Source: Symsagittifera roscoffensis
Taxonomy: Eukaryota > Xenacoelomorpha > Acoela > Convolutidae
NCBI RefSeq assembly: GCF_963678635.1
Contig: NC_087063.1
Span: 24,682,701 to 24,746,700 of the forward strand
DNA: 64,000 bases
Direction: 5' to 3'
This document shows positions 1-10,184 of the stretch, one piece after another (position 1 is the stretch's first letter; each line of letters opens with the position of its first letter). Both the position numbers and the translations under genes were made by a program. The notes under the pieces were generated by a model. It was not told the origin of the DNA. It searched no databases and saw only the letters and a program-made list of their open reading frames with translations.

Positions 1-33
1 CAAACTTTTAAAAGTATCGCTTTTTAAAGGATA

Positions 34-172
34 ATGTTCGGTACTAAAACCGAAACAGTAAGTCGAGGAAACAGAGCAGCTTTTCTTTCAAAGCTGATAA
101 ATACAGCAGAAATCAAATTATCTAGGATTTCAAATGTAAAGGAGTTAATTGACCAGGAATTTAAATTGAATG
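34..172 (+). CDS. Possible exon of an unknown plus-strand gene
   Basis: An ATG at 34 opens a 46-codon frame ending at a consensus donor, AATG|GTAAGAAA (172/173). The peptide is charged and helical-looking (KLINTAEIKL, VKELIDQEFKLN) with no recognised domain. The frame is closed 9 bases upstream, so the exon would start at 34 or at an AG near 29. It lies immediately beyond the FoxO 3' end on the other strand. It could equally be chance. Confidence 0.2.
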
Positions 173-289
173 GTAAGAAAGTTTAAAACTTTTAAAAATT
201 CTAGCTACAAATTTACATGAATGCATTTTCATACCAGAAAAGTTCAATACAGCCCTGTAAATTTTCATGCAAGGATACAGTGCGCTTCA

Positions 290-3200
290 CTAAAAAACTA
301 ACAACCAATTCAAGATTACCTGAGCAGCTGAAGACATGTTCTGATGACCCGAAATCATCGAGGAACTCTGATGCCCATGTTGTACCATAGTGAGGGGGTT
401 GTCATAAAATAGTTCCTGAATCGAGGGGCTTATTTGTGAAATGTCTTCAGCTAGAGAGCCTTCTCGGGGGCGACCGCCGTTGCATAGCAACGCCCACTCC
501 ATCATTTGCTCAGATGGATCGAGAGCAAAATTGGACAAACTTGTAATTACATCACATGTGTCTTCGGTCCGGTTTATTTTAGATGAGTTGCTTGGAAAAA
601 TTTGGTGATTTGGAGCAACATTATAACCGATTGAGGTTGGAATACTGTTTCGGCTAGTTTCGAAATCCGTTATCATGTCGGGCGACAGCGACGGGTGCAC
701 ATCGAACCCTGAATAGCCGTTTGAAAACGGTGAAAAAATTTCGGGATCGAGTTTATGAGATGATCTACCTTGGATAGAAATATTCTGGTTAGAATCTTGC
801 GTGAAAATTGGAGTTTGTCCACTCATGTCTTTAAGAGTTTGTGCGAAATTCAAATCAAGTGCATTTGGCCTCATGTTCGTGGAGATCAGTTGAAAATTAG
901 CTTGTGGTGACACAGATGTGATCATATTTTGTTCATTGTTGACCGAAATTGGAGTGCCAAATTTTTCCTGGTTCAATGGAAGTGACATTAAATTTGAATT
1001 TTTAGAATTAATTGGGAAATTAACTTGGTTCGACAAAGAGAGCTCAGGAAAATTACAGAAATTGGAAATGACATCAGCATGCGTTTTTTGTTCGTTTTGC
1101 ATGCTATGCGTGGTCGAGTTATTTTCGCTGTTGGAGACATGGATCGTATTTCGCTGATGACTGTTTTGATGATCGATCTAAAACAAAAGAGAAACCTTGT
1201 TTATTTAAGAAGTGCTCGCAATTAAAAGAAAAGGACCGAAACCTTGAACAAACATTTGAATGTATGTGTAGTGAGCGCTTTAGGTAAATAAAGTTTCAAG
1301 TGTCGGAACAAGATAATTCACGTCCCAACGTGACACATGAAAATAAGGGTGCCGGACATCAAGCCGACGGGACTTGAAGCCGAATCGTATAATAAGGGAC
1401 TTCAAGCCGAAAACTTTCTCATTAAGTCATGAAATAAGATTAATTTGAACACTTTTCTGAAGATTTTCTCATTTTCATGATCTTTAGTCGGTTTTAATTA
1501 GCGGTTTCATAAAATTTAAACCTCCAAATGATGTTTAGGAAAGTTGAAAAATAAAACACGGTTGAAGGCAAATTTCTTGTTTATAATTTGGGCATTTCAA
1601 AAACCGGCTGATATTATTAACGGATGTCAATCCTAAGTGATTCATTGTCATAAATAACGCTTATTATGGACTAAACTAGCGTAAGATTTTGAAAAGCAAC
1701 GTTTTATAGATTAAAAAAATATTGATTTGAGGTGCTTGTAAAGTTTAATTTCGGCCTGAAATCCCTTCGGCTTGAAGTCCCGTCGGCTTGTTGTCCTAGA
1801 CCCACTTGATGAAGGTTCATCGAAACAATGGATCAATTGAGCAATCTCACCCCCCCCCATTCTCGCGTGGGGGGAGATAGCTCAATAGGTACTTCAGACA
1901 TGTTTATAACCACTTGAAAGTAGTTTAAATGATATGATAATATGAACGAGATTCTCCAACGAATATGGAACGCCAACTTTTACAATATCAAAGCTCAAAA
2001 ATTACATTCATGAACGTAACATTCAGTGAAAACAAAATCAATAAAACTGAGGCACATAAAGCGACTTTTTTCTGTCCTAAATGAAAAAAAAGCTATTGCG
2101 TACAATAGTAAGGTGCTTAAGAGAGCTTTTTTGGTATTCAGATACAAGTTCAGTGCACCAAGCCTGATACTCGTTTTCCTCAATGAGAGGCAAGAGTCGC
2201 CCAAACAAAATTTTGCAAATTAATTTTTTTTCTTCAATTTTTCGATTTTTTCTTTTTCAAAATTTTTCTCGATACTCATATAAAATTAACTCCCGTCGAT
2301 CAATTGATTGCGTGCCATAAGCACATCAACCATCTAATTGCGTTTGTTGGCGCCTTTTGTGGTGTCTTAGTTTTTGCTTGGGGGGAGATAGCTCAATTGG
2401 TCAATACTGGGGGGAGATTGCTCAATTGATCCGAAACAATAACCAGCGACAGCGAAATTTGACTAATGGACCAAGTTTATACCCCCCTCCCCCAAATAAA
2501 CCAAGTTAAGATCATCCACCCCAGCGTTCAATTTCGATTAAATTTAATCGCTAAGCGCTGCGTGTAAAATGCTCTATTCTGATCGGCTAAAAATTGTCAG
2601 AACCAACGAACGCAGAACCAAGTTAATATCCTTCCCGTAAACGGCTTTGAGGGGAGGGGGGTAAGTTAACTGTAAAAAGTTATCATGGTTGAGAGACACA
2701 ATAACACAGGGACCAAAAGCACCTCTTGGCGTTCATTTTTTTTCTTTAAATGTTCAAAAAGTATTTGAGAAATGTATCAAGTCAACAATCAATGATGGAA
2801 AAAAATCAACAACGGTTCGAAATAGAGATGTACCGGATTCCGGTTCCGGAATCCGGCAAATCCGGCAATTTTGGGATGTCAATCCGGATCCGGAATCCGG
2901 TAAAAAGTAACCGGATTTTACCGGATTTGATTCGCCTAAAATTTGTTGAATTCTCAGTTAAAAAATAAGTTTGCAACTGTTTTTATTCAAGCTGTTACAC
3001 AGAAATTTTACTCAATGTATAAATTATTGAAGAAGTAAAAAGTTATCATGAATCAAAACAAGCTGTTCGGAAAATTCTGGTAAATAGCGTGAAAACGAGG
3101 CGCGAATGACGCATATACATCAAACAAAAACTACTCGTAGCAGTAATACTTGATTTCAACAGCTGCACTCAAATTACTGACAAACAATTAAATGAAATCC

Positions 3201-6200
3201 GGAATCCGGTTCTTTTTTTACCGGATTCAATCCGGATCCGGTAATCCGGTAAATTTCGATCCGGTCACATCTCTAGTTCGAAATAGAAAATTGCGAAGAA
3301 CATACTTAGCAGTTTTGAACATAGATTTTCCTTCACAACCCACTTTTCCTAGCATGCACAACTTACTTTAAATTTTGACCCAAAACAATAAAAGATTAGT
3401 CAGATTGCTTTGAAAACCCTTCTCCCGCCAATACGCGATGTAAAGAGCAAGCTTAAAAACAGTAGTAACAGACCAAAAAATAGCCTCAATTGAATTTTGA
3501 ATGATTTTTGAGCCGTAATAAATCGCCGCTCACGCAAAAACAGAAAGAAATGAATCGCGCTTCAACTATCCCAAGTTTACAAACCAGATCTTTACAAAAA
3601 GTAATAAGCGCGGTAAAAAAAATCTATCAATTAAGAGCTCATGGGAAAAAAATTTCAGGTGGTACAATAAAGCGAACCGAAGCTTAGCAACTCTTAAGAT
3701 ATAATGATGTATGCCTATATGGTAAACAAGACTGCTCGTATCAGGGCGACACACTGAATGTCTTTTTTTTTGCATTTTCACTTCTATGGAATAATTTAAA
3801 ACAAAATACTTGATGAAACTTTCACGAAAAAATTCAAAAATTTCAAAACCCTTATATGTTTTTTGTTGAAAATTAACCCCTCGCCCGCTATGTTAAGTAC
3901 AAAGTGATATGTTTAGCTTCTAGCAAAATATTAAATAGACCAAAGAGCATGCCTCAATCCATATTGAAACGATTTTGAATACGGATTATAAGTCTGCACT
4001 TACGCATTAATAGCTCGAAATGTATCCCACGTTAATTGTCTCAAATTGGCAATTTAAACCTCCATATTATAATAAAAAACTATCACAGGTGAAGTTTCTT
4101 AATATAATTGCAAAGTTAAAACGATTGCAAAGTGTTGAAAAACCGAGAAAATATCAATCGTTAAAAACAACAGAAATAAATCTGGTTTTTTAAATTTTGT
4201 AAATAAATGAAATGACATTTTCAGATTATACAGAAAAAGTGCAATTCAAGCACCCTGAAACTATATTTGCAGAGAAAATTGTTCGTTTTAAACTATGAAC
4301 GGAAGTGGAAATTATACATTACTAAAAAAGAAGTTTGGAAAGCGAAAATAAAATTGATTTTTACTATTTCCATCAAATTTTTAAATAAATAAACGAAAAT
4401 CAAAACCTTTTTTCAGTCAGTATTTTGTCAGTTTCTCCCGTATATCGATGAAAATTAAACGAAAATTAAATACGATTTTGCAGGAACATTTTGAAAGCAA
4501 ATCAGAAAAACCACTTTTGCGAAAACTAATATAACAAAAATGCAACCACCATAAGCTGAAAAAAACTCAGTTCGAATAATTATATGCGTGCACGTAACTT
4601 TCAAACGAGCTTGCGAATAATTTATAATAATAAACACCAGTTTATACTAGCCGACGGAGAGAAAACTAAATCAGAACAAAACCAACAAGAGATAATAGTT
4701 TCCAAACTCTGTCCTTACGCATGCAATCGCTAAAAACTCATTGATCCGACCATTTGAAAAACGTGGAGGAACTTTGTATTCGGGTGTGTTTTCGGTTTTT
4801 TGTTTTCCAAGCAAAATCAGATACCTCAAACAATTATCGGAATGGATCGTGTGATACATCATATAAAAGTCCTTTCAGTCGTTATTCGCGTCGACTCCAA
4901 GCAAAATCAGATGCCTCAAACAATTATCGGAATGGGTCGTGTGATACATCATATAAAAGTCCTTTCAGACGTTATTCGAAAGTTCTTTCCCTCTAAAGAT
5001 CGAGAAAAACCAGTTTGAAATTTTTGTTCTGATTTCAGGCTAATAAATTGAGCGTGCAGGCGTACAATAACTTATTTATGCTCAATTTAAGCCGTGAAAA
5101 TTTAGTTTCACTAGAGTAAAGTTAATTTTTGTTTAAGTTGTTAAGTTAAGTTTACTAACTTGGTGCTTGATGGGTGTGATTGCGATTTGGTAACCTGGTG
5201 CAGAATGCTGCAAATTGTGGCTCGATACAAGAGGGTCTAACCATATTCTATTCTTATTTGCTCTGTGGGAAATGGAGTCACTTGTAAACGCCCTGGCTCT
5301 AGGACTATCGAGAAACTCTTGATCATGGTTGTGATTCATTACTGAGAAACTTGCAAGGTCATTCGTGGATTCAGTTGGCGTGAAATAGTAATTCTGATCA
5401 AACAGGGATCCATTGTTATCTGTTGAACATCGAACTTGACCAAGTTTTGAGTTAGGAGCTACGCACAAATTTGTGTTAAAAATGTTGACAGATGTTTCGC
5501 TTTTGCACCTGCTTGCTGGGCGGTTCGTATCTACCGAAGCACCGGATACTGACGGAGCTTCGCGATGAACAACCGATGACTTGCGCTTGGCAGTCGCAAC
5601 TGTTCTTGTGCTGGCACTTGACATTGAATTTGATCGTGGCGGCGTTCCAGCTTGACCTGGAGTTTCATCTACGACCCAAAATGACCCCTTTTCTTTTGGA
5701 TCTGAGCTTTGTTTGCGTTTGAACTGTTTGCCCAAAGAAAGATTGTGACGTACGGAGTTTTTCCAGCCCTTACTTTCCTTGTGTTTGTTGAAGTAGGGTA
5801 ATTTCTCCACGAAGAACTGGTAGATGTCACCCAGTTTCGCCTTTTTACTCGGTTTCGACTGAAACAATCAAAAACATCAAATTTAATGAATGCTGTATAT
5901 CAAGAAGAGGCTTGATATGTGTGGAAGACTCCCTTCGCCAACCGAAAGAGGCTCTTTTCCAGTTTCCCACCCCTCGTAAAAAAGTGAAACCGATTTTTTA
6001 AACTATTAACCAATTAAAATATTTTTAACCAAATCGGTTTACCCAAGTTTGCTTTTAAACATTGATAAAAGAAATTATAAATAAGTTCTATTTTATTGTT
6101 AATAATGCAAGCTTTAAGTATTCGGAATGCGAATTTGGCGGTCGTTATCAAATTGGGATCAACCGTACAATTTCACCCCCTTAATGACCCAACGTAGAAA

Positions 6201-7738
6201 ACCCTTCCCAAGCATGTATTAAATCTGAAAATTGTTAAAATTACAAAATAAAGCTGTTCGAAAAAATTGTTCAAACGGCATTTTGCATTTAAAAAATGTT
6301 GTAAAAATTTGTTCACCTGTTCACGCTGACACGTTTTGAAGCAATCATTACATGAAAAGTGATTTTAAATAGACTTTCATATGTTGAGTTTCAGAAAACA
6401 AATCAAAGAGGGGGGACTGGAAAAGAGCCCCGAAAGATCCCTCTTTAATATAAGTTAATGGCAACATTTTTGATGAAGGAATTTTTACTTAATTGCAAAG
6501 CGCAGAGGAAGCAAAAGCGCAGCTAAAAATTCACTTTCTACAAAAATGTCAAATATTAGAACTTCCCAAGATCTAACTTTACCGTTTCAAATGACCTACA
6601 AACTTGGAGCTTGACTTTAGACAAATATTCCAATTTTTGTTTTAAATATCATTTTTCGAATGCAAGAAAAAAGAAAAGGTTCGCAGTAACTTTTGACGCC
6701 AAAATTCTATGAAAACATTTGATAGACATTTAATCATTCTACTTATTAATTAAAAAACAATACAAGCATCCGACCTTGATTGCATTTGTGATGATGTCGG
6801 CGTAGCTCTCATTGCCCCAAGCATTCCTGGAAGATCGAGATTCTGAGAAGGAGCCTCCATACTTGTAGTCAGAACTATCTGCTTCAATCTGGTCACCGCA
6901 AACACTGCTGCTACTCACTGGCTCCTGCTGGCTGTTAGGATACTTTGTACTTGAGCAGCATGGCTCTTGCTTGACATCTGAAATTAGAATTTAATTTTAA
7001 TTTTATTTACAACTTAATTTTATTGCGAGTGAAAAAACTGTTTAAAAACGAGCACTTCAAGTAACGCTTTTAAAAAAAATTGGTTTTTATCTGGAGTTCT
7101 TTTGCTGGTTATTAGGAAAACTGATTTTAATTAATCTTGTGCTAAATGAGACTTCGAGATGAAAATACCACGTGGAAACGGAAAAAAAACATGGTAAATT
7201 ATCTCTGAATTCATGGCTCTGTTGCCGTTTCTCCCACCAGGAAAAAAATTGGATTTGCGCGCACGTCGTAGATTGTACAAGGCTTTGTATGAAGATCAAA
7301 TGCGTTTGGAATTGAGTAATTGCATGCCAAATGGGCAATAAGTTTTATGGTAAAATTTACAGGTGTGTAGTGCAGGGTGTAAAATAGACATTATCATTTT
7401 ACAGAGTTTGTACGAACAATTTGCACAGACCGAGTTGAAAACTAAACCGTCAGCTTACTTGAACTCGAAGATGTGACCCATGAAACCTGTACAGAGTTAG
7501 ACGGTATGTTCCTCTCTGACTCAAGCTGTACTTCAATCGGACCTGCCGATGACTTCACGCGTAGGCTGAAATCAGAGGGACACGTATTTCGTCGCCTTTT
7601 GCAGGATGACAACTCAAACTCGTCCCCATCGTCGCCTAGAATGTCGAAAAATTTAGCTCCAGAAGCTGGTACGCTGATAATAGCGGGAACTTTAAAACCG
7701 AGTCGGATACAGGCTGTTTTTTGAACACCTGTTATCTC
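290..7738 (-). CDS. FOXO: FoxO-family forkhead transcription factor, spliced gene (5' end not found)
   Basis: FoxO proteins are nuclear DNA-binding effectors of insulin/PI3K-AKT signalling. The segments below join in phase: 7738-7459, 6977-6775, 5858-5160 and 1177-320. Visible in order are an AKT-type site (KRRRNTCP), an acidic Ser-rich linker, the FoxO-typical forkhead start NAWGNESYADIITNAIK, recognition helix GWKNSVRHNLSL, a wing ending GSFWVVDE, a weaker second AKT-like site (PPRSNSMS), basic KRK, and a long Ser/Asn/Gln-rich tail as in FoxO activation regions. NAWGNxSYADxI plus an upstream RRNTxP site is diagnostic of FoxO among forkheads. The forkhead is divergent: the loop between PYF and WKNS is 8 residues, against 11 in vertebrate FoxO and DAF-16. 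No initiator ATG is seen in the first exon, so at least one more 5' exon lies to the right. The extreme C-terminus is uncertain. Splice sites were assigned by eye. Confidence 0.88.
320..1177 (-). CDS. FOXO: Probable FoxO C-terminal exon (Ser/Asn/Gln-rich activation region)
   Basis: An open frame runs from acceptor TTTGTTTTAG (ending 1178) to donor CAG|GTAATC (320/319); without splicing it stops at TAG 292-290. The protein is about 285 residues, rich in Ser, Asn, Gln, Pro and Thr, with an acidic/hydrophobic patch (EDISQISPSIQELFYDNPL) and EWALLCNGGRPREGS. Composition and position fit a FoxO transactivation tail. It joins the 5160 donor in phase 0. I see no conserved FoxO motif that proves membership. 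The assignment rests on strand, phase, open length and the absence of any other gene nearby. A short terminal exon could begin after ATTTACAG at 256. Confidence 0.62.
1347..1803. mobile_element. TIR element family A, copy 1 (457 bp, non-autonomous)
   Basis: The left end GGGTGCCGGACATCAAGC and the reverse complement of the right end, GGGTCTAGGACAACAAGC, then share CGACGGGACTT and AAGCCGAA in inverted orientation. No coding capacity is seen. The length equals that of the copy at 51510-51966. No target-site duplication is visible at this copy. It lies in the large FoxO intron. Confidence 0.75.
1830..2432. mobile_element. TIR element family B (603 bp, hAT-like)
   Basis: The ends GGATCAATTGAGCAATCTC and its inverted partner enclose a 603-bp segment. 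It is flanked by a perfect 8-bp duplication, GAAACAAT, at 1822-1829 and 2433-2440, the size typical of hAT transposition. Subterminal C-runs and G-runs and a second inverted GAGATAGCTCAAT pair lie just inside. No transposase frame is present. A second, inverted copy is at 60616-61194. Confidence 0.8.
2823..3275. mobile_element. hAT-like TIR element rich in CCGGAT/ATCCGG motifs (453 bp)
   Basis: It starts TAGAGATGTACCGGATTC and ends ATCCGGTCACATCTCTA. It is flanked by a perfect 8-bp duplication, GTTCGAAA, at 2815-2822 and 3276-3283. Both ends carry dense clusters of CCGGAATCCGG-type palindromes; the centre is plain AT-rich DNA. It is non-coding and lies in the FoxO intron. Confidence 0.85.
3276..4806. 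other. AT-rich intron sequence without recognised features
   Basis: This is part of the large FoxO intron. Apart from the short repeat fragment at 3725-3763, I see no open frame, repeat or structure that stands out. Confidence 0.5.
3725..3763 (-). repeat. Terminal fragment of the 551-bp hairpin-ended repeat
   Basis: AACAAGACTGCTCGTATCAG followed by GGCGA is the reverse complement of the end of the repeat found in tandem at 57987-59048. Only the terminal ~40 bases are recognisable here. Confidence 0.55.
4807..4986 (+). repeat. Two-copy 90-bp tandem repeat in FoxO intron
   Basis: A 90-bp unit beginning CCAAGCAAAATCAGAT occurs at 4807 and again at 4897 with only a few substitutions. Because 90 is a multiple of 3, two frames stay open across both copies, which explains the short open frames here. 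There is no sign of coding. Confidence 0.85.
5160..5858 (-). CDS. FOXO: FoxO exon with forkhead recognition helix, wing and regulatory region
   Basis: Acceptor TTGTTTCAG ends at 5859. The frame begins SKPSKKAKLGDIYQFFVEKL and continues through PYFNKHKESKGWKNS to RHNLSL, the DNA-contacting helix, with Asn, Arg and His retained. It then has a wing with KEKGSFWVVDE in place of the usual GKSSWW. After the forkhead come PPRSNSMS (position of the second FoxO AKT site, but only Arg -3 kept), KRKSS (possible nuclear localisation signal) and a Ser/Asn-rich region. The exon either ends at CAA|GTTAGT (5160/5159) and joins the 1177 exon in phase 0, or reads through nine more residues to TAA at 5135-5133. 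Either form would make a plausible isoform. Confidence 0.88.
5859..6774 (-). other. FoxO intron between the two forkhead exons
   Basis: The intron is bounded by donor GTCGG (6774) and acceptor TTTCAG (5859). It is AT-rich, and no repeat or gene is recognised inside. Confidence 0.6.
6775..6977 (-). CDS. FOXO: FoxO exon encoding the start of the forkhead domain
   Basis: Acceptor AATTTCAG lies at 6980-6978 and donor AAG|GTCGG at 6774. The frame reads VKQEPCCSSTKYP, then a Ser- and Asp-rich linker, and ends SSRNAWGNESYADIITNAIK. This is helix 1 of a FoxO forkhead; vertebrate FoxO has RRNAWGNxSYADLITKAIE here. The exon ends on a complete Lys codon and continues in phase 0 into the next exon. It carries no in-frame ATG that would make a sensible start. 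The domain assignment is secure; the start of the exon is based on the splice consensus only. Confidence 0.9.
6978..7458 (-). other. FoxO intron upstream of the forkhead
   Basis: The intron is bounded by donor GTAAGC (7458) and acceptor ATTTCAG (6978). It holds an 83-codon minus-strand open frame (7338-7087) with no recognisable domain, probably chance. Confidence 0.55.
7459..7738 (-). CDS. FOXO: FoxO exon with N-terminal AKT site
   Basis: This open frame runs from an acceptor (CTATAG before 7738; a second AG lies 10 bases further in) to a strong donor A|GTAAGC at 7458. It encodes a hydrophobic stretch, an acidic run (DILGDDGDEFEL) and then KRRRNTCPSDF. That matches the conserved FoxO N-terminal phosphorylation site, RDRCNTWP in DAF-16 and RPRSCTWP in FOXO1: Arg at -3, basic residue at -5, Pro at +2. 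Trp is replaced by Cys. The donor leaves one base (A), which joins AT of the next exon to make an Asn codon, so the phases agree. An in-frame TAG directly upstream of 7738 and the lack of ATG show that the exon is internal. An open frame on the other strand covers the same bases and is its antisense shadow. Confidence 0.75.
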
Positions 7739-8426
7739 CTATAGGCTAACTTGGCCAAAAATACACAAAAATTTTTTTGATCACTAAGAACATCGACGTT
7801 TTATGCTCAAAATTTGAACGATAATTCACTTGACATTTTGAAAATTTGGCGCTAAAAATATTTTCAAAAATCGAAGACTAGATCAAATGGCTGTGGTTAA
7901 TAAACTTGGAAATTTTCTGAATTAGATTCAAAAATGTATTCATAAAGACAAAACTCGAGGTTCAAATAATTTTTCTTGAATTAGGAAAAGAGGTTCAATT
8001 TTTTATGAGCGGCTAGAAGTTTCTACGGAATCAGTTAGAAACCAAGCGTTTTCTTTTACTTAAAAGACATTTTCCCTCATTTTTCAGGCCACAGAAAAGT
8101 ATATACACGAATAAACGTCTTCTCTAGGGCCCTATGTATTAAGATTAGGTATAGATTTTTATTAACAGTTTCAAAAAAGGAGAAATGAGAGAAAATAGAA
8201 AAATTAACTAATGATATGACAGAAGCAAATGTATTTCCTTTCAGCTTGGCCAATTTATTTTCAGTCTAAAATCATATAAGAAATCAGGAGGGACACAATC
8301 GCTAAAAAAAATTGGAAAAAGACTGGAGAAAGTGGAATAAAAAAAACTACCTTTTTTTGCTCGCTTCATACGTTGCATAGATTCGTTGACATTTAGTAAA
8401 ACAATTTTGTAAAGTTAAACAATTTC
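7739..8426. other. AT-rich sequence upstream of the first FoxO exon found
   Basis: No exon, promoter motif or repeat was recognised. The missing FoxO 5' exon could lie here or beyond the satellite to the right. Confidence 0.4.
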
Positions 8427-8573
8427 GGGGGCGTTCAACAGTGCCAAAAAAGCGGATTTCAGAATAACTTAAAAGCATTTTCCAACATTTTCTCAAGAGC
8501 GGCAAATTACTGACGCTAATTAGCAAAGAAAGCACTCCGATTTTGGCGCCAAAATGTCTGCAACTGCAAACTA
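8427..8573. mobile_element. Half copy of TIR element family D
   Basis: It begins GGGGGCGTTCAACAGTGCC, a terminus of the element intact at 59068-59453, and continues through AATTACTGACGCTAATTAG into TTTTGGCGCCAAAATGTCTG. The other half is missing; a family C element follows directly. Confidence 0.6.
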
Positions 8574-8583
8574 AAGGTTGCGT

Positions 8584-8939
8584 CCCTCATGCTTGAAGGA
8601 CCAAATGCTTGAAATTAGTTTTAACTTACTTTCAGCCGCTCAGAATTGAGTATTCAAAACCTCAAATTAAATCGCGAAAATCTCAAATTAAGAAAATAAA
8701 TCCAGGCCATTAGTGTTATTATTGACCAATTAGTCAAAAAGCAGATGAGTTTTCAAGACTGAAAAATTCTTATGATTTTGACCTCAATACTCTTGATGAC
8801 TATCTGAATAGTATTGCGGTTGTAACCCGCAATTTGTAAAATTTTTGATTATTTTCCACTGATTTAATACATTTTCTGTTAATATTGACTTCGATTTTGT
8901 GAGAAAAACCTTTAGCCAATAGAAACGCTTAGCTAAACG
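8584..8939. mobile_element. TIR element family C, copy 1 (right end lost)
   Basis: It begins CCCTCATGCTTGAAGGACC and is closely similar along its length to 41740-42136. It breaks off after CGCTTAGC, so the right inverted repeat is absent. It lies just left of the satellite, while the related intact copy lies just right of it. Confidence 0.7.
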
Positions 8940-8969
8940 CTTACCTCCCCCAAATTAAACAATGCTTTT

Positions 8970-9068
8970 GACTTGAAACTTTGAATTGAAACTTGACTTC
9001 ATAACACCTTTTTTTATTTTAACTTTTAGCTTTAACTTCAACAAAGGCTCTTTTATCTTCAAACTTTG
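8970..9068 (+). repeat. Left satellite-flanking repeat
   Basis: About 100 bases (GACTTGAAACTTTGAATTGA ... CTTCAACAAAGGCTCTTTTA) match 41483-41580 on the other side of the satellite in the same orientation. Its end (AACTTTGAATTGAGGG) resembles satellite sequence (AACTTTGCTTGAGGG), so the array begins within microhomology. Confidence 0.7.
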
Positions 9069-10184
9069 AATTGAGGGCTGGGGACATGTTCACCTACTAG
9101 CGCGAATACCATTTTTTCTATTATACGTTTTGTTCCCAAGTTATTTGTATTTTTGTGTTTATATCGAAAATAGGTCTCTGAGGAAGAAAAACAAATTTAC
9201 ATCCCCTTGGAAATTAGCCGGGCGATCAAGTTGTAACTTTGCTTGAGGACTGGGGACATGTTCACCTACTAGCGCAAATACCATTTTTTCTATTATAGGT
9301 TTTGTTCTCAAGTTATTTGTATTTTTGTGTTTATATCGAAAATAGGTCTCTGAGGAAGGAAAAAAAATTACATCCCCTTGGAGTTTAGCGGTGCGATCAA
9401 TTTGTAACTTTGCTTGAGGGTGGGTGACATGTTCACCAACTAGCGCAAATACCGTTTTTTCTATTATAAGTTTTGTTTCCAAGTTATTTGTTTTTGTGTT
9501 TATATCGAAAATAGGTCTCTGAGGAAGGAAAATAAATTTACATCCTCTTGGAGTTTAGCGGTGCGATCAAGTTGTAACTTTGCTTGAGGGCTGGGGACAT
9601 GTTCACCTACTAGCACAAATACCATTTTTTCTATTATAAGTTTTGTTCCCAAGTTATTTGTATTTTTGTGTTTATATCGAAAATAGGTCTCTGAGGAAGG
9701 AAAATAAATTTACATCCCTTGGAGTTTAGCGGTGCGATCAATTTGTAACTTTGCTTGAGGGCTGGGGACATGTTCACCTACTAGCGCAAATACCATGTTT
9801 TCTATTATAAGTTTTGTTCCCAAGTTATTTGTATTTTGTGTTTATATCGAAAATAGGTCTCTAAGGAAGGAAAATAAATTTACATCCCCTTGGAGTTCAG
9901 CGGTACGATCAATTTGTAACTTTGCTTGAGGGCTGGGTACATGTTCGCCTACTAGCGCAAATACCATTTTTTTCTATTATAAGTTTTGTTCCCAAGTTAT
10001 TTGTTTTTGTGTTTATATCGAAAATAGGTCTCTGAGGAAGTAAAACAAATTTACATCCCCTTGGAGTTTAGCCGTGCGATCAAGTTGTAACTTTACTTGA
10101 GGGCTGGGGACATGTTCACCTACTAGCGCAAATACCATTTTATCTATTATAAGTTTTGTTCCCTAGTTATTTGTATTTTTGTGT

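Noticed and set aside
1-256. FoxO terminal exon after acceptors at about 256 or 46 on the minus strand
   Set aside because: Both give only 11-14 residues before a stop and neither has supporting motifs, so the C-terminus is left open.
918-1225. Two overlapping plus-strand frames
   Set aside because: They are antisense to the long FoxO C-terminal frame and show no domain.
5133-5867. FoxK or FoxJ identity for the forkhead gene, suggested by KGSFW and the short loop
   Set aside because: NAWGNxSYADxI, the upstream RRNTxP site and the lack of an FHA domain favour FoxO.
7473-7724. Plus-strand 83-codon frame
   Set aside because: It is antisense to the FoxO N-terminal exon, which has the AKT-site motif and phase-compatible splice sites.
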